Source of the DNA: Agilicoccus flavus
GTDB taxonomy: Bacteria > Actinomycetota > Actinomycetes > Actinomycetales > Dermatophilaceae
Assembly (NCBI RefSeq): GCF_014857905.1
Contig: NZ_JACYXE010000005.1
Span: 186,001-250,000, forward strand
Direction: 5' to 3'
Length of the DNA stretch: 64,000 nucleotides
The notes below the pieces were generated by a model. It was not told the origin of the DNA, did not search any database, and saw only the letters and a list, made by a program, of their open reading frames with translations. Both the position numbers and the translations under genes were made by a program. Positions 19,444 through 28,265 of the stretch are shown here, piece by piece (the stretch's first letter is position 1; the number at the start of each line of letters is the position of its first letter).

Positions 19444-20620
19444 TCATCGTGGGAGGATCCGCACGATGACGTTGCTCGCGGTCTGCGCCGGGTCGGTGGT
19501 GCGCAGGTTCTCCTTGCGGTGCCACGCGTATTCGCCGAGCGCCTCCACGTCGGGCAAGCGGTCCCGTTCGTAGTCGGCCAGGGGTGTCGCGGAGTCGGTT
19601 GCGAGGGTCTCGGCGAGGAGGAACGCGTCCTCCAGGCCCGAGTTGACGCCCTCACCGGTCGGCGGGATGACGCTGTGCGCGGCGTCGCCGAGCAGGACGA
19701 GCCATTCGTCGAACGCGATGCGTGGGCACCGGACGACCGCGCCGCCGAAGGGCTTGCGGGAGAAGTAGGCCCGGTAGTCCTCCTCGCGCAGCAGCGGCGG
19801 GACGAGCGGGGCGTGCTCGGCCAGGTGGGCACGCAGTGCGGCGACGTTCGCGTCCGTGGCGTCCGTGGAGAGGGGGAGGTCCTCGGCGGGGTCGCCCGTG
19901 ATCGCCGTGACCGCGATGCACCAGACGCCGTTCGCCAGGGTGGCGGTGTAGATGCCCTTGCTCGTGAAGATGTGGTGCTGCGCGGGGTCCAGACCGGGCG
20001 CGGTCGCCCCGGCCTGGGAACAGGACGCGAAACTGCACGCCCCAGTCCCCGACGACCGGGTGGAACCCGGGCACGGCCTCGGCGAGGGACCCGCGGGCCG
20101 GGGACCACACCCCGTCGCAAGCCAGCACGATCGCGCGGCTCGCGTCGACGGTGACCGGCTCGTCGGCGGTCGTCGTGAAGTCCAGGCGCCGGGCGTCGCG
20201 GTCCAGGGTGCGGAGCCGGTGGCCGGTGACGATCCGGATCCGCGACTCCGTACGGGCGGCGTCGAAGAGGATGCGGGTGAGCCGGGCCCTCGTCGTCCCG
20301 GTGAGCGTGCCCGAGGGCAGCTTCGCGACGGTCCGGGTGCCGTTGCGGATGACGAACCCCTCGACGAGTTCGCCGGTGTCGCGCAAGGCCTCCAGCAGGG
20401 CGGGGTCGATGCGGCGCAGCGCCTCCTGGCCGCGCACGTTGACACCGATCGGGTAGCTGTTCTCGTCGGTGAGGAGCAGCTCGTCCCGGCCTTCGTAGAC
20501 GGTGACGGTCCGCCCCTGGTGCGCCAGCAGCAGTGCTGCGGCCAGACCGACCGGCCCGGCGCCCACGACGAATGACCTCGGTGGGACCGGCGGGGGAGGG
20601 TCGGGCCGGGGACGTGTCAT
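19444..20620 (-). pseudogene. FAD-dependent aromatic monooxygenase, single frameshift
   Basis: The N-terminal half from ATG 20620 has the dinucleotide fold SFVVGAGPVGLAAALLLAHQG, with an ARG-type strand end at VYEGRDELL, and the conserved ACDGVWSPAR region. The C-terminal half, in another frame, carries GDAAHSVIPPTGEGVNSGLEDA, the second FAD-binding motif, and ends at 19444. Adding one base in the GGG at 20016-20018 joins them as VLFPQAGATAPGLDP, a protein of about 392 residues. The family hydroxylates aromatics using NAD(P)H and O2 (kynurenine 3-monooxygenase/PHBH relatives). It follows the marR gene by nine bases, so the two form one operon. Confidence 0.8.
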
Positions 20621-20629
20621 CCGGCATCT

Positions 20630-21154
20630 TTACGAACGGTCCTTTCGTGTCGGGCGAGTACGACGGGGGCGGGCCCCGGGTCGCTCGGCGTCGGTGAGGG
20701 TGTGCAGGTGATCGGCGAGGGCGCCGGCGACGGCCGTGGTGAATGCGGCCACGGCGGCACGGTCGGGCTCGGTCAGATCGGTGACGTAGGCGGTCGTGGC
20801 CTCCATCGGGCCGCGCATGAGGTCGAGCACCCGGGCGGCCGTGGCCTGCTCCACGTGCAACCGCACCTTGCGTCGATCCGCGTCGTCCCGCGCACGTCGG
20901 AGGTGACCCGCCGCCTCGAGCCGGGTGGCCAGGGCCGTCGTCGTCGCGTAGGTGGCGCCGACGGCGCTCGCCAACCCGCCCACGGTCATCGGCCCTGCCT
21001 GCATGATCGTCGACAAGGCCCGGTAGTCGGTCGGGCGCAGACCGAGCAGCCGCCCGACCTCCCGTTCCGTCTCGTTGGCGAGGAAGAGGATCCGCTGCAC
21101 GCCGTAAGCGACCGCCCGCGTCTCGTCCTGGGGTGTCCGCGGTCCGTTCTCCAT
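20630..21154 (-). CDS. MarR-family transcriptional regulator
   Basis: A 174-residue MarR protein with a winged helix: LGLRPTDYRALSTIMQAGPM (about residues 40-60), recognition helix VGGLASAVGATYATTTALATRL, and wing RARDDADRRKVRLHV. It is upstream of the FAD monooxygenase with a nine-base gap and probably regulates that operon in response to an aromatic ligand. ATG 21154 has GGAG nearby. The upstream region (21155-21203) is AT-rich for this genome and contains a TGAT-N6-ATCA dyad within GATTGATGTTAAAATCAG, a plausible operator or promoter. Confidence 0.87.
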   Translation of the reverse strand: MENGPRTPQDETRAVAYGVQRILFLANETEREVGRLLGLRPTDYRALSTIMQAGPMTVGGLASAVGATYATTTALATRLEAAGHLRRARDDADRRKVRLHVEQATAARVLDLMRGPMEATTAYVTDLTEPDRAAVAAFTTAVAGALADHLHTLTDAERPGARPRRTRPTRKDRS

Positions 21155-21457
21155 CCGCTCCAGACTACTCAAACTGGATTGATGTTAAAATCAGATTGAC
21201 AAATGGGGGCCCCGAATCCCGTCGCGCCGCCGCTCGCGCCCAGCGGGAGATCGAGGACGTCGAGGCGCTCGACGTCCTCGCCCAGCGATCGGGTCCGGGC
21301 GGGGTTTCACGATCGACGGGCCGCGAGCACCGCCTCGACGAGGTGGGCTGACCGCGGATCCGGTGCCGCCCGGACGGCATCGAACGGCTGTGCGGCTGCG
21401 GTGACGGCCCGGCAGTGCCAGCCTGGAGGTTCATCCGCGGACAGGAAGAAGACGACG

Positions 21458-22051
21458 ATGAACGTCTCCGAGCACACGTCGCACGTATCCCCGCGAGCCG
21501 AGAGCCCGCTGACCCCAGCCGTCCTGGCGCTCGAGAAGGCGACAGCCCTCGATCCGGTGGTCGCGGTCGGCAACGAACTCTCCGGTGCGCTCGTGGCGGA
21601 CCCCAGGGTGCGCGGCCTCCTGCAGGGCCGGCAGGTGGGCCACGCCGTGCACCCTCTCCTCGTCCAGGTGCCGCTGGGTACGTGGATCAGCGCGACCCTG
21701 CTCGACGTGCTCGGGGGGTCGGGCGATCGCGACGCCGCCCGCCGCCTCGTCGGGCTGGGGGTCCTCGCGGCCGTCCCGTCGGCCCTCACGGGCTGGGCGG
21801 AGTACGCGGGCTCACCGGCCCGCGACCGGCGGGTGGGTGTCGTGCACGCCGCCGCGAACGGCGTGGCCGCCGGTCTGCAGGTCGGCTCCTGGCTGGCCCG
21901 CCGCTCCGGACGCCACGGGCTCGGCCAGGCCCTCAATCTCGCCGGGGTGTCGCTCGCGGGCGCCGGCGGCTACCTCGGCGGTCACCTGTCCGTCGCCCGC
22001 AAGGTGGGCTCGCGCGACGCGGCCTACGCCGGCGACCCCGACGTGACCTGA
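21458..22051 (+). CDS. DUF2231-type membrane protein
   Basis: A 197-residue protein with four hydrophobic helices and the DUF2231 landmarks HPLLVQVPLGTW and ALTGWAEYAG. Conserved histidines in the first membrane region (VGHAVHPLL) suggest metal or heme contacts, and family members often lie beside Rieske or redox proteins. No partner is adjacent here. ATG 21458 follows AGGAAGAAG. Function is unproven for the family. The 275 bases before it contain an open frame ending at 21351 that I cannot assign. Confidence 0.75.
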   Translation: MNVSEHTSHVSPRAESPLTPAVLALEKATALDPVVAVGNELSGALVADPRVRGLLQGRQVGHAVHPLLVQVPLGTWISATLLDVLGGSGDRDAARRLVGLGVLAAVPSALTGWAEYAGSPARDRRVGVVHAAANGVAAGLQVGSWLARRSGRHGLGQALNLAGVSLAGAGGYLGGHLSVARKVGSRDAAYAGDPDVT

Positions 22052-22080
22052 GGCGGACAGCCGAGGGGGCCCGCCGCGGA

Positions 22081-22660
22081 TCAGCCCCGCGGGGGCCCGA
22101 CCGAGTCGCGGACCACCGGCGGGCACTCGACCCGGGTGACCCCGCTCGGCACCGGCTCGTCGACGATGCCCAACCGCGCGAGGAGCGCCGTCGCGGCCAG
22201 CCGACCCATCCTCCGGTGCGGGAGCGCCATCGTCGTCAGCGCCGGGTAGAGGCCGTCGGCGACGTTCTCGTAGTCGTCGAAGCCGACGACGGACAGATCG
22301 CCGGGGATGGACAGCCCCAGGCGGCGGGCGGCGTGGTAGTCGCCCATCGCTGCGATGTCGTTGAAGGCGAAGACGGCGGTGGGGCGGTCGTCCCCGCCGA
22401 GCAGGTCCATCGCCGCGAGTTCGGCCGCCCTGGAACCGAGGGGCTTCCATCGGGGCACGACGACCCGCCCGTCACCCAGTCCGGCGTCGGCCAGGGCGCT
22501 GCGGTACCCGTCGAGCCGTAGCGCCCTGGCGGCGCCGTCCCCGGCCGGTTCGCTGACGTGCGCGATGCGTCGGTGGCCGCGGTCGATGAGCAGACGCACG
22601 GCGGCGGCGGCCGCGGCGAACTCGTCGGGGACGAAGCAGGGCACCTCGGGGTCGTCGCGA
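22081..22660 (-). pseudogene. LacI-family regulator lacking its DNA-binding domain
   Basis: The effector domain of a LacI/GalR regulator is intact from about PCFVPDEFAAAAAAVRLLID through HRRIAHVSE, AVFAFNDIAAMG and DLSVVGFDDYE to the C-terminus at 22081. The usual 60-residue LacI helix-turn-helix and hinge plus about 70 residues of the effector domain are missing. Upstream, the frame gives no LacI-like sequence beyond about 22660, where the 3' part of an alpha/beta hydrolase on the other strand begins. The two truncated ends face each other, so one deletion probably removed both 5' parts. It cannot bind DNA as a normal LacI protein. Confidence 0.8.
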
Positions 22661-22829
22661 GGCGCGGGCCGCCGGTGCTGACCTCGGCCGCATCGAGGTG
22701 CCGTACGCCGGGCACGCTTTCGACCTCGGCCCCGGTGCTCCGATCTACCGCCAGGCCACCGCCAGGTGGTTCGCCCAGCACGGCGTTTCGCCTACCGCCC
22801 CCACGACCGACCCCAAGAGCACCTCGTGA
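22645..22829 (+). pseudogene. 3' fragment of an alpha/beta hydrolase gene
   Basis: About 60 codons in one plus-strand frame read REARAAGADLGRIEVP, YAGHAFDLGP and ATARWFAQHGV to a TGA at 22827-22829. This is the C-terminal end of an alpha/beta hydrolase: the histidine in GHAFD is the catalytic histidine position, and the last helix follows. No start or nucleophile region exists upstream, because the sequence runs directly into the truncated LacI gene. The stop overlaps the GTG of the next hydrolase (GTGA), so it was once the upstream gene of a two-hydrolase operon. Confidence 0.7.
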
Positions 22830-23865
22830 GGAAGCCGCTCAAAATCGCCCTCATCCTCGGCCTGTCGCTGGCCGTGCTGACCGCGACCGGCCTCGGTGTC
22901 GTCGTCGTCAAACCCCAGGTCGCAGTCGGCGCACTCCAGACCGCCCTGTACCGGGACGGGGCCGAGATCAACCCGAAGCACCCGCTGCACCCTCCGCAGG
23001 AGCGTGTCCGGGACAACGGAATCCTCTACCGCAACGACATCCGGTTCGGCGACACCTTCCCCAACAGCTTCCTCGACATCTCCTACGCGACCGCGGATAA
23101 AACCGTCCCACGCCCGACGATCATTTATTGGCACGGCGGCGGCTTCTTCGGCGGCGACAAGGCCATGGGCGACCCGATGGCCGCCTCCGACGACAGCAAC
23201 AAGCTGTTCGACGAGTTGATCCTCGAGGGGTACAACCTCGTCAACATCAACTACGTCCTGGTGCCGGACCATCACTTCCCGGACCCGGTCCTCCAGATGA
23301 ACGAGGCCGTCAACTACCTCGTCGCACACGCCGAGGAACTCCACCTCGACAGGACGACGTGATCCTCTTCGGGGCTTCGGCCGGAGCGGTCATGGTCAGC
23401 CAGTACGGCGCGATCCTGTCCAACCCCGAGTACCGCCGCCTCTACCCCCTGACCGAGGAACCACGCCTGCCGCTTCGGGCCGTCCGTGCCATGGTGGTGG
23501 ACGACGCGCCGCTGGTCCCCGAGAACTTCGACGGCCTGCGCATCCGGCTGCTCATGGCCAACTACCTCGACGACTCGGTCCTCTTCCCCGATGAGAAGCT
23601 GAGTCGGCAGTACAACCAGATCCCCTTCATGACGGCCGCCTATCCGCGCACCATTCTCACCGCCGGCACCGACGACGGCTTCCCCGCAGATATGCGTCTG
23701 GCCGCGCAGCAGCTGCAGCAGCACGGCGTGGAGGGGTACTACTTCCACACCGACGAAGCCACGTACGGCAAGACCCGGCACGGGCATATGTCCGCCCTCG
23801 ACCGGGACAACGGGGCTGCGCGCGCCGCCTTCGGCCACGTGGTGGCGTTCATCGGCCGGCGATAG
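22826..23865 (+). pseudogene. Membrane-anchored alpha/beta hydrolase (BD-FAE/lipase type), frameshifted
   Basis: Starts at GTG 22826 with an N-terminal signal anchor (residues 5-30). The oxyanion motif HGGGFFGGDK follows, and the frame ends prematurely at 23362. The next frame continues ILFGASAGAVMVSQYG (nucleophile elbow GXSXG), TAGTDDGFPADM (acid region) and TRHGHMSA (histidine region) to the stop at 23865. One extra G at 23351-23353 restores a continuous 346-residue enzyme reading HLDRDDVILFGASAG. All three catalytic elements are present, so the gene may be intact apart from a sequencing error. Its substrate is unknown. It follows the fragment of a second hydrolase. Confidence 0.8.
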
Positions 23866-23957
23866 GCGGCCCGCCCTGGGCAGGTCCGCCAGATCCATCC
23901 TCTCGCTGGGGGTCCTACCCTGGTGGCGCCCGTCCGCAACCTCCACCAGGAAGCCCC

Positions 23958-24248
23958 ATGAACGCCGCCCCCGACCTCACCATCCGCATCGGCCGCGACG
24001 AGCTCATGATCCGGCAGCGCTACGAGACCCTGTCGATCGTCAACGACATCTGCTCGGGCCTGCTGTTCCTCGTCGGGAGCGTGCTGTTCTTCAGCCCCGC
24101 GACGATGTACGGCGCGACGTGGATGTTCGTCATCGGCTCGCTGCTCATGCTGTTCCGCCCCGTCATCCGCCTCACCCGACGCGTCCACCTCCGGCGGCGC
24201 CACGGGGGCGACCTCGCCCCGGCGCACGAGTCGTCGATGGACTTCTGA
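23958..24248 (+). CDS. YrhK-family small membrane protein
   Basis: A 96-residue protein with two membrane segments (about residues 33-50 and 55-72), the typical RQRYETLSIVNDICSGLLFLVGS opening region of the YrhK domain, and a basic C-terminal tail. The family is widespread but uncharacterised. ATG 23958 is preceded by AGGAAG. It is monocistronic and converges on the sigma-factor gene, whose stop is 17 bases away. Confidence 0.75.
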   Translation: MNAAPDLTIRIGRDELMIRQRYETLSIVNDICSGLLFLVGSVLFFSPATMYGATWMFVIGSLLMLFRPVIRLTRRVHLRRRHGGDLAPAHESSMDF

Positions 24249-24265
24249 GGCCCGAGCCGCCGACG

Positions 24266-25438
24266 TCACCTCCCGTCTCGGCGCTGCCGGTTCGCCTGGT
24301 TGAGGCGGGCCGCCTGCCGCGTGAGGTGCTCGCGCTCGGGCAGGTCGGGCGCGGCGCGGGCCGCCTCCGCGTAGAGGTGGGCTGCCGCCGCGAGGTCGCC
24401 GCCTTTCTCGCGGAGGTAGGCCTCGACCGCCGCCCTGCGCGGCACGTCGGCGCCGACCGCCTCGAGTTCCACCAGTCCGGCGCGGGCTCCGTCGGCCTCC
24501 CCGACGGCCACGGCCCGGTTGAGCCGCACGATCGGGGTGTCGGCCAGGCGCAGCAGCTCGTCGTACCAGCCGAGGATCTGCACCCAGTCGGTCTGCGCGG
24601 CCGACCGGGCGTCGGCGTGCAGCGCCGCGATCGCGGCCTGGGCCTGGAAGGGCCCCAGCCGATCTTGCGCCAGCGCCGCCTGCAACCGGGCGATCCCCTC
24701 CACGATCAGCGACGTGTCCCACCGGGACCGGTCCTGTTCGGCGAGCGGCACGAGCCGGCCCCCGCGCATCCGCGCGGGCCGACGGGCGTGATGCAGCAGC
24801 ATGAGCGCCAGCAACCCCTCGACCTCGGGATCGCCGGCGGCGGCCGCGAGACCGCGGGTCAGCCGGATGGCCTCGGCGGCGAGATCGACCTCCCCCGTGT
24901 ACCCCTCGTTGAAGACGAGATAGAGCACGGACAGCACGGTGTCGATCGACCCGGGCCGGTCGAGACGCACGCCGGCGACCGTGCGCTTGGCCCGGCTGAT
25001 CCGCTGCGCCATCGTCGCCTCGGGCACGAGGTAGGCGGCCGCGATCTGCCGGGTGGTCAATCCGCTGACCGCGCGCAGGGTGAGCGCCACGGCGGAGGCG
25101 CGGGTGAGGTCGGGGTGGGCGCACAGGAAGTACAACCGGAGGGTGTCGTCCCGGTCCTGCGCCGGCCCCGGCGGCGGCTCCGCACCGACGCGTAGCTCCC
25201 GCTCGCGCCGGGCCACGTCCGACCGCTGCGCGTCGAGGAACCGGCGCCACGCGACGGTGACGAGCCACCCCTTCGGGTCGTCGGGGCCGGAGTCGGGACC
25301 CGTGCCGGCCGGCCATCGCCGCAGGGCCGCAAGGACTGCCTCCGCGACGGCGTCCTCGGCCGCCGCGGGATCTGCTCCGCGACGGACGAGGACACCGATC
25401 ACCGCGGGCGTCAGCGCCCGCAGCCGCTGACCGTCCAC
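24266..25438 (-). CDS. ECF sigma factor of the ECF42 / DUF6596 group
   Basis: A 390-residue sigma factor. Sigma region 2 is at about residues 10-75 (TPAVIGVLVRRGADPAAAED, DPKGWLVTVAWRRFLD) and region 4 at about 110-170 (TRQIAAAYLVPEATMAQRISRAK). A roughly 200-residue C-terminal extension carries YLVFNEGYTGEVDLAAEAIRL and TPR-like helices, the DUF6596 region that defines ECF42. This group lacks a classical anti-sigma factor and is typically encoded next to DGPF/YCII proteins, as here. GTG 25438 is eight bases past the YCII stop. It probably directs its partner's promoter, which I could not pinpoint. Confidence 0.9.
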   Translation of the reverse strand: MDGQRLRALTPAVIGVLVRRGADPAAAEDAVAEAVLAALRRWPAGTGPDSGPDDPKGWLVTVAWRRFLDAQRSDVARRERELRVGAEPPPGPAQDRDDTLRLYFLCAHPDLTRASAVALTLRAVSGLTTRQIAAAYLVPEATMAQRISRAKRTVAGVRLDRPGSIDTVLSVLYLVFNEGYTGEVDLAAEAIRLTRGLAAAAGDPEVEGLLALMLLHHARRPARMRGGRLVPLAEQDRSRWDTSLIVEGIARLQAALAQDRLGPFQAQAAIAALHADARSAAQTDWVQILGWYDELLRLADTPIVRLNRAVAVGEADGARAGLVELEAVGADVPRRAAVEAYLREKGGDLAAAAHLYAEAARAAPDLPEREHLTRQAARLNQANRQRRDGR

Positions 25439-25445
25439 GATCCGC

Positions 25446-25853
25446 TCACTCCGTGACCGTCGGCGGCTCGGTGAGGAAGGGGCGCACCTCGAGCCACTCG
25501 TGGATCGGCTTCCCGCCCAGCCCGGGGGCGGCGGACAGCTCTCCGGCCAGCTCGATCGCCCGCTCGCGCGAGTCGACGTCGATGGTCATCCAGCCCGCGA
25601 CGAGGTCCTTCGTCTCGGCGAACGGCCCGTCGGTGACCGGCGGGCGCCCTTCGCCGTCGGAGCGCACCCACATCCCGTCGGGGGCGAGCGCCTGACCGTC
25701 CACGAACTCCCCGCTCCGTTCCAGACGGGCGGCGAAGTCGTTCATGTACTGCACGTGCGCGTCGATCTCTGCCGGAGTCCACTCCTCCATGGGGGCGTCG
25801 TTGACGGCAGCGGGCGCGCCGCGATAATGCTTGAGGAGCAGGTACTTCGCCAT
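25446..25853 (-). CDS. YCII-related (DGPF) domain protein
   Basis: A 135-residue protein with the DGPF signature (VTDGPFAETKDLVAGW) and the YCII ferredoxin-like fold ending in HEWLEVRPF. Members accompany ECF42 sigma factors and are the usual transcriptional targets; their biochemical role is unclear. ATG 25853 has a strong GAAGGAG site. It is translated just ahead of the sigma factor (seven bases apart), so the pair is one operon. The 329-base gap upstream (25854-26182) holds its promoter region and, on the other strand, the stress promoter at 26054. Confidence 0.87.
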   Translation of the reverse strand: MAKYLLLKHYRGAPAAVNDAPMEEWTPAEIDAHVQYMNDFAARLERSGEFVDGQALAPDGMWVRSDGEGRPPVTDGPFAETKDLVAGWMTIDVDSRERAIELAGELSAAPGLGGKPIHEWLEVRPFLTEPPTVTE

Positions 25854-26053
25854 GGTTCTCTCCTTCGTCCGGTCGCGGCCCGGGTGGCTGCGATCACTGC
25901 GGGGACGGGGCCGTCCCTGCGTTCTCGACATCTCCGGGATGAATTCTGGGCGAATTCCGCTGGAGTTCGATACCCGTGCCGGGGTGTGCCACGGACCCGC
26001 GTCGCCGCGCTGAGGTGCTCGAACCGTCGTTCCAGTCATTCGCGGCGTTTTCG

Positions 26054-26077
26054 GTTTGTCCGGTACCCAACGGGGTA
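26054..26077 (+). promoter_or_regulatory. Sigma-B/F-like stress promoter
   Basis: GTTT (26054-26057), a 15-base spacer, then GGGTA (26073-26077): the actinobacterial alternative stress-sigma pattern (GTTT-N14-16-GGGTA). It lies about 105 bases before the first gene of the 26183-28190 operon, whose products fit an envelope-stress response. Nothing else recognisable is in the 25854-26182 gap. Confidence 0.65.
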
Positions 26078-26182
26078 GCGCTCTGTCAGCAGTACGCGCC
26101 CAGATGCCTGGGCGCGGCTTCGGATGCGCTCCGTGCCAGGCACGAGCGTCCCGCCGTAGCCCCATCGACGAAAGGGACTCTC

Positions 26183-26950
26183 ATGTCCGACCCGTACTAC
26201 GACCCCACGACCCGCGGCAGCGACCCGTCCACCCGCGACGTCGCCGCCGGCGAGGCCAAGAGCGTCGCCCAGGACGCGCAGCAGGGCGGTAAGCACGTCG
26301 CCGCGACGGCCCGCAACGAGGCCCAGCAGGTGGTCGGCGAGGCCAAGGGCCACGCCCAGGAGCTCTTCCACCAGGTGCGCTCCGAGGCCGGCTCGCAGGC
26401 CTCCACCCAGCAGCAGCGCGCCGCGGAGGGCCTGCGCACGGTCTCCGGTGAGCTCGACAAGATGGCCTCCGGCGCCGACTCCGGCCTCGCCTCGAACCTC
26501 GTCTCGCAGGCCGCCGGCCAGGTCGACCAGGTCGCGCGCTGGCTCGGCGACCGCGAGCCCGCCGACCTGCTTGACGACGTCAAGCGGTACGCGCGTCGCA
26601 ACCCCGGCACCTTCCTCGCCATCGCGGCGACCGTCGGTCTCGTCGGTGGACGCCTCACCCGCGGCCTACAGTCCGACGCCCAGCGCGAGGCCCAGCGCCG
26701 CGAGGGGTACCAGAGCCACCAGGTCAGCTACGGCACCGGCCGCGCCGTCCCCACGCGCACCGGGGACGTCGAGGAGAACTACGTCGCCGGCGGCCCGGCC
26801 TACACCACGACGGAGACCTACCCGGCCGACCCGGCCTACCGCGAGCCCGGCTACCAGGACCCGGCGGTCCGCCCGGTCGCTCCCGCGCAGGACTACCCGG
26901 CTCAGGACCTCGGAGACGACCGCCGCGGGTACGGTGACGTCCCCCGATGA
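26183..26950 (+). CDS. Late-embryogenesis-like amphipathic helical membrane-associated protein
   Basis: A 255-residue protein. The first 110 residues are polar and helical, with Lys/Ala/Gln repeats (EAKSVAQDAQQGGKHVAATA, then EAKGHAQELF) like LEA or CsbD-type stress proteins. One hydrophobic segment lies near residues 146-166 (NPGTFLAIAATVGLVGGRL). The tail is rich in Tyr, Pro and Asp (PGYQDPAVRPV) and probably disordered. ATG 26183 follows AAAGGGA. It overlaps the holin-X gene by four bases. Homologues sit ahead of holin-X/DUF3618 genes in many actinobacteria; the function is unknown, and a role in envelope stress is inferred from the operon and promoter. Confidence 0.75.
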   Translation: MSDPYYDPTTRGSDPSTRDVAAGEAKSVAQDAQQGGKHVAATARNEAQQVVGEAKGHAQELFHQVRSEAGSQASTQQQRAAEGLRTVSGELDKMASGADSGLASNLVSQAAGQVDQVARWLGDREPADLLDDVKRYARRNPGTFLAIAATVGLVGGRLTRGLQSDAQREAQRREGYQSHQVSYGTGRAVPTRTGDVEENYVAGGPAYTTTETYPADPAYREPGYQDPAVRPVAPAQDYPAQDLGDDRRGYGDVPR

Positions 26951-27459
26951 GCACGTACGACCAGAGCGGCGGCGCCACGGCCGCCACACCCGGTCCCGAG
27001 CGTGAGCCGAGGACCAACCACGACGTGCGACCGGCCGAGCCCATCGTCGGCGCCCACGACACCTACGAGAAGGGCGAGATCTCCGCGGTCGGCGCCATCG
27101 TCGGTGACATCGCCAACGACCTCTCGACGCTGATCCGTCAGGAGGCCGCCCTCGCCAAGGCGGAGGTGTCCCAGTCCGCCAAGCAGGCGGGCAAGGGCGT
27201 CGGCCTGCTCACCGGGGCCGGGGTCGCGGGCCACTTCGTGCTGCTGTTCCTCTCGATCGCCCTCTGGTGGGGCCTCGGGGATCTCATGGACAACCACACG
27301 ATCTCGGCGATCATCGTCGCGGTGATCTGGGCCGTCGTCGCGGCCATCCTGGCCTCGATGGGCCGCAAGGACCTCAAGAACGTCAATGGAGTTACGCGCA
27401 CCGTGGAGACCGCGAAGGCTGTCCCCGATGCGCTCAAGGGAAACGAGAACCGGGTATGA
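26947..27459 (+). CDS. Phage holin family protein (actinobacterial Holin-X / DUF1469)
   Basis: A 170-residue protein with a hydrophilic N-terminus, an amphipathic helix (NDLSTLIRQEAALAKAEVSQ), then two close membrane helices at about residues 92-112 and 118-137. This is the layout of the DUF1469/Holin-X family. Despite the name it is a chromosomal housekeeping or stress family, and no lysis genes are nearby. ATGA overlaps on both sides (26947-26950 and 27456-27459) tie it tightly to its neighbours, implying a fixed stoichiometry. Confidence 0.82.
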   Translation: MSTYDQSGGATAATPGPEREPRTNHDVRPAEPIVGAHDTYEKGEISAVGAIVGDIANDLSTLIRQEAALAKAEVSQSAKQAGKGVGLLTGAGVAGHFVLLFLSIALWWGLGDLMDNHTISAIIVAVIWAVVAAILASMGRKDLKNVNGVTRTVETAKAVPDALKGNENRV

Positions 27460-28190
27460 GCAACTACACGAACCCCGCCGACAGCAACGATCCCGAGGCC
27501 CTGCGCCGCGAGATCGAGCGCACGCGCGGCAACCTCAGCCAGAACGTCAACGCCCTGGGCGAAGCCGTCCAGCCGAGCAACGTCGCGCGTCGCCAGGCGG
27601 AGAAGGTCCAGGACCGCGTCGTCGGCGCCGGGCGCGGCCTCAAGGAGCGCATCATGGGATCTGACGACCGCGACGACGTGCGTTACGGCTACGGCTCGTA
27701 CGAGACGGACGGCCCCACCGTCGGCGACCGCGTCGGCCACGCCGGGGACCGCGTGTCCCACGCCGCCTCCGACGCCGGAGACCGGGTCCGCGACGCCGCC
27801 GGCACCGCCCGCAGCCGCGTCGAGCAGGCCCCGGGCATGGCCCGCCGCCAGACGCAGGGCAACCCCCTCGCGGCCGGGCTCATCGCCCTCGGCGCCGGGT
27901 GGCTCATCGGTTCGCTCCTGCCCGTCTCCGAGCGCGAGCGGGAGCTGGCGGTCAAGGCCAAGGAGACGGCTCAGGAGAAGGGGCAGCCCCTCGTCGAGGG
28001 TGCGAAGTCCGTGGCGCAGGAGGCCGCCGACAACCTCAAGGAGCCCGTGCAGGAGGCCACCGAGTCCCTGAAGACCAGCGCTCAGGAGAGCGTCGAGAAG
28101 GTCAAGGGTGAGGGCCAGGACGTCGCCTCCGACGTCAAGGCCAGCGCGCAGGACTCCAAGGAGAACGTCCAGGAGCACCGTCAGAACTGA
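27456..28190 (+). CDS. DUF3618 domain protein
   Basis: A 244-residue protein. Residues 10-55 carry the DUF3618 motif (PEALRREIERTRGNLSQNVN). A charged segment with repeated GDRV units follows (VGDRVGHAGDRVSHAASDAG), then one membrane helix near residues 136-152 (LAAGLIALGAGWLIGSLLP). The long C-terminal amphipathic tail has recurring KEXAQE/SVEKVK patterns like apolipoprotein or LEA helices. Last gene of the three-gene operon; a strong hairpin follows. The function is unknown; co-occurrence with Holin-X is a known family pattern. Confidence 0.85.
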   Translation: MSNYTNPADSNDPEALRREIERTRGNLSQNVNALGEAVQPSNVARRQAEKVQDRVVGAGRGLKERIMGSDDRDDVRYGYGSYETDGPTVGDRVGHAGDRVSHAASDAGDRVRDAAGTARSRVEQAPGMARRQTQGNPLAAGLIALGAGWLIGSLLPVSERERELAVKAKETAQEKGQPLVEGAKSVAQEAADNLKEPVQEATESLKTSAQESVEKVKGEGQDVASDVKASAQDSKENVQEHRQN

Positions 28191-28207
28191 CGCGCTTCTT
28201 CAGCAGC

Positions 28208-28246
28208 ACGACGGAGCCGCGGTCGATCCGACCGCGGCTCCGTCGT
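28208..28246. terminator. Perfect bidirectional hairpin terminator
   Basis: Arms ACGACGGAGCCGCGGTCG and CGACCGCGGCTCCGTCGT pair perfectly over 18 bases around an ATC loop. It follows the DUF3618 stop by 17 bases and precedes the convergent stop at 28266 by 19 bases, so it serves both genes. Confidence 0.9.
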
Positions 28247-28265
28247 GTCCGGGCTCCGTCGTGGC

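Noticed and set aside
21133-21351. Open frame between marR and the DUF2231 gene, ending ALDVLAQRSGPGG...
   Set aside because: The start overlaps the marR 5' region, there is no ribosome site, and no family resemblance strong enough to call a gene.
26947-27459. Prophage holin
   Set aside because: The Holin-X family is chromosomal in actinobacteria, and no endolysin, structural or integrase genes are near.
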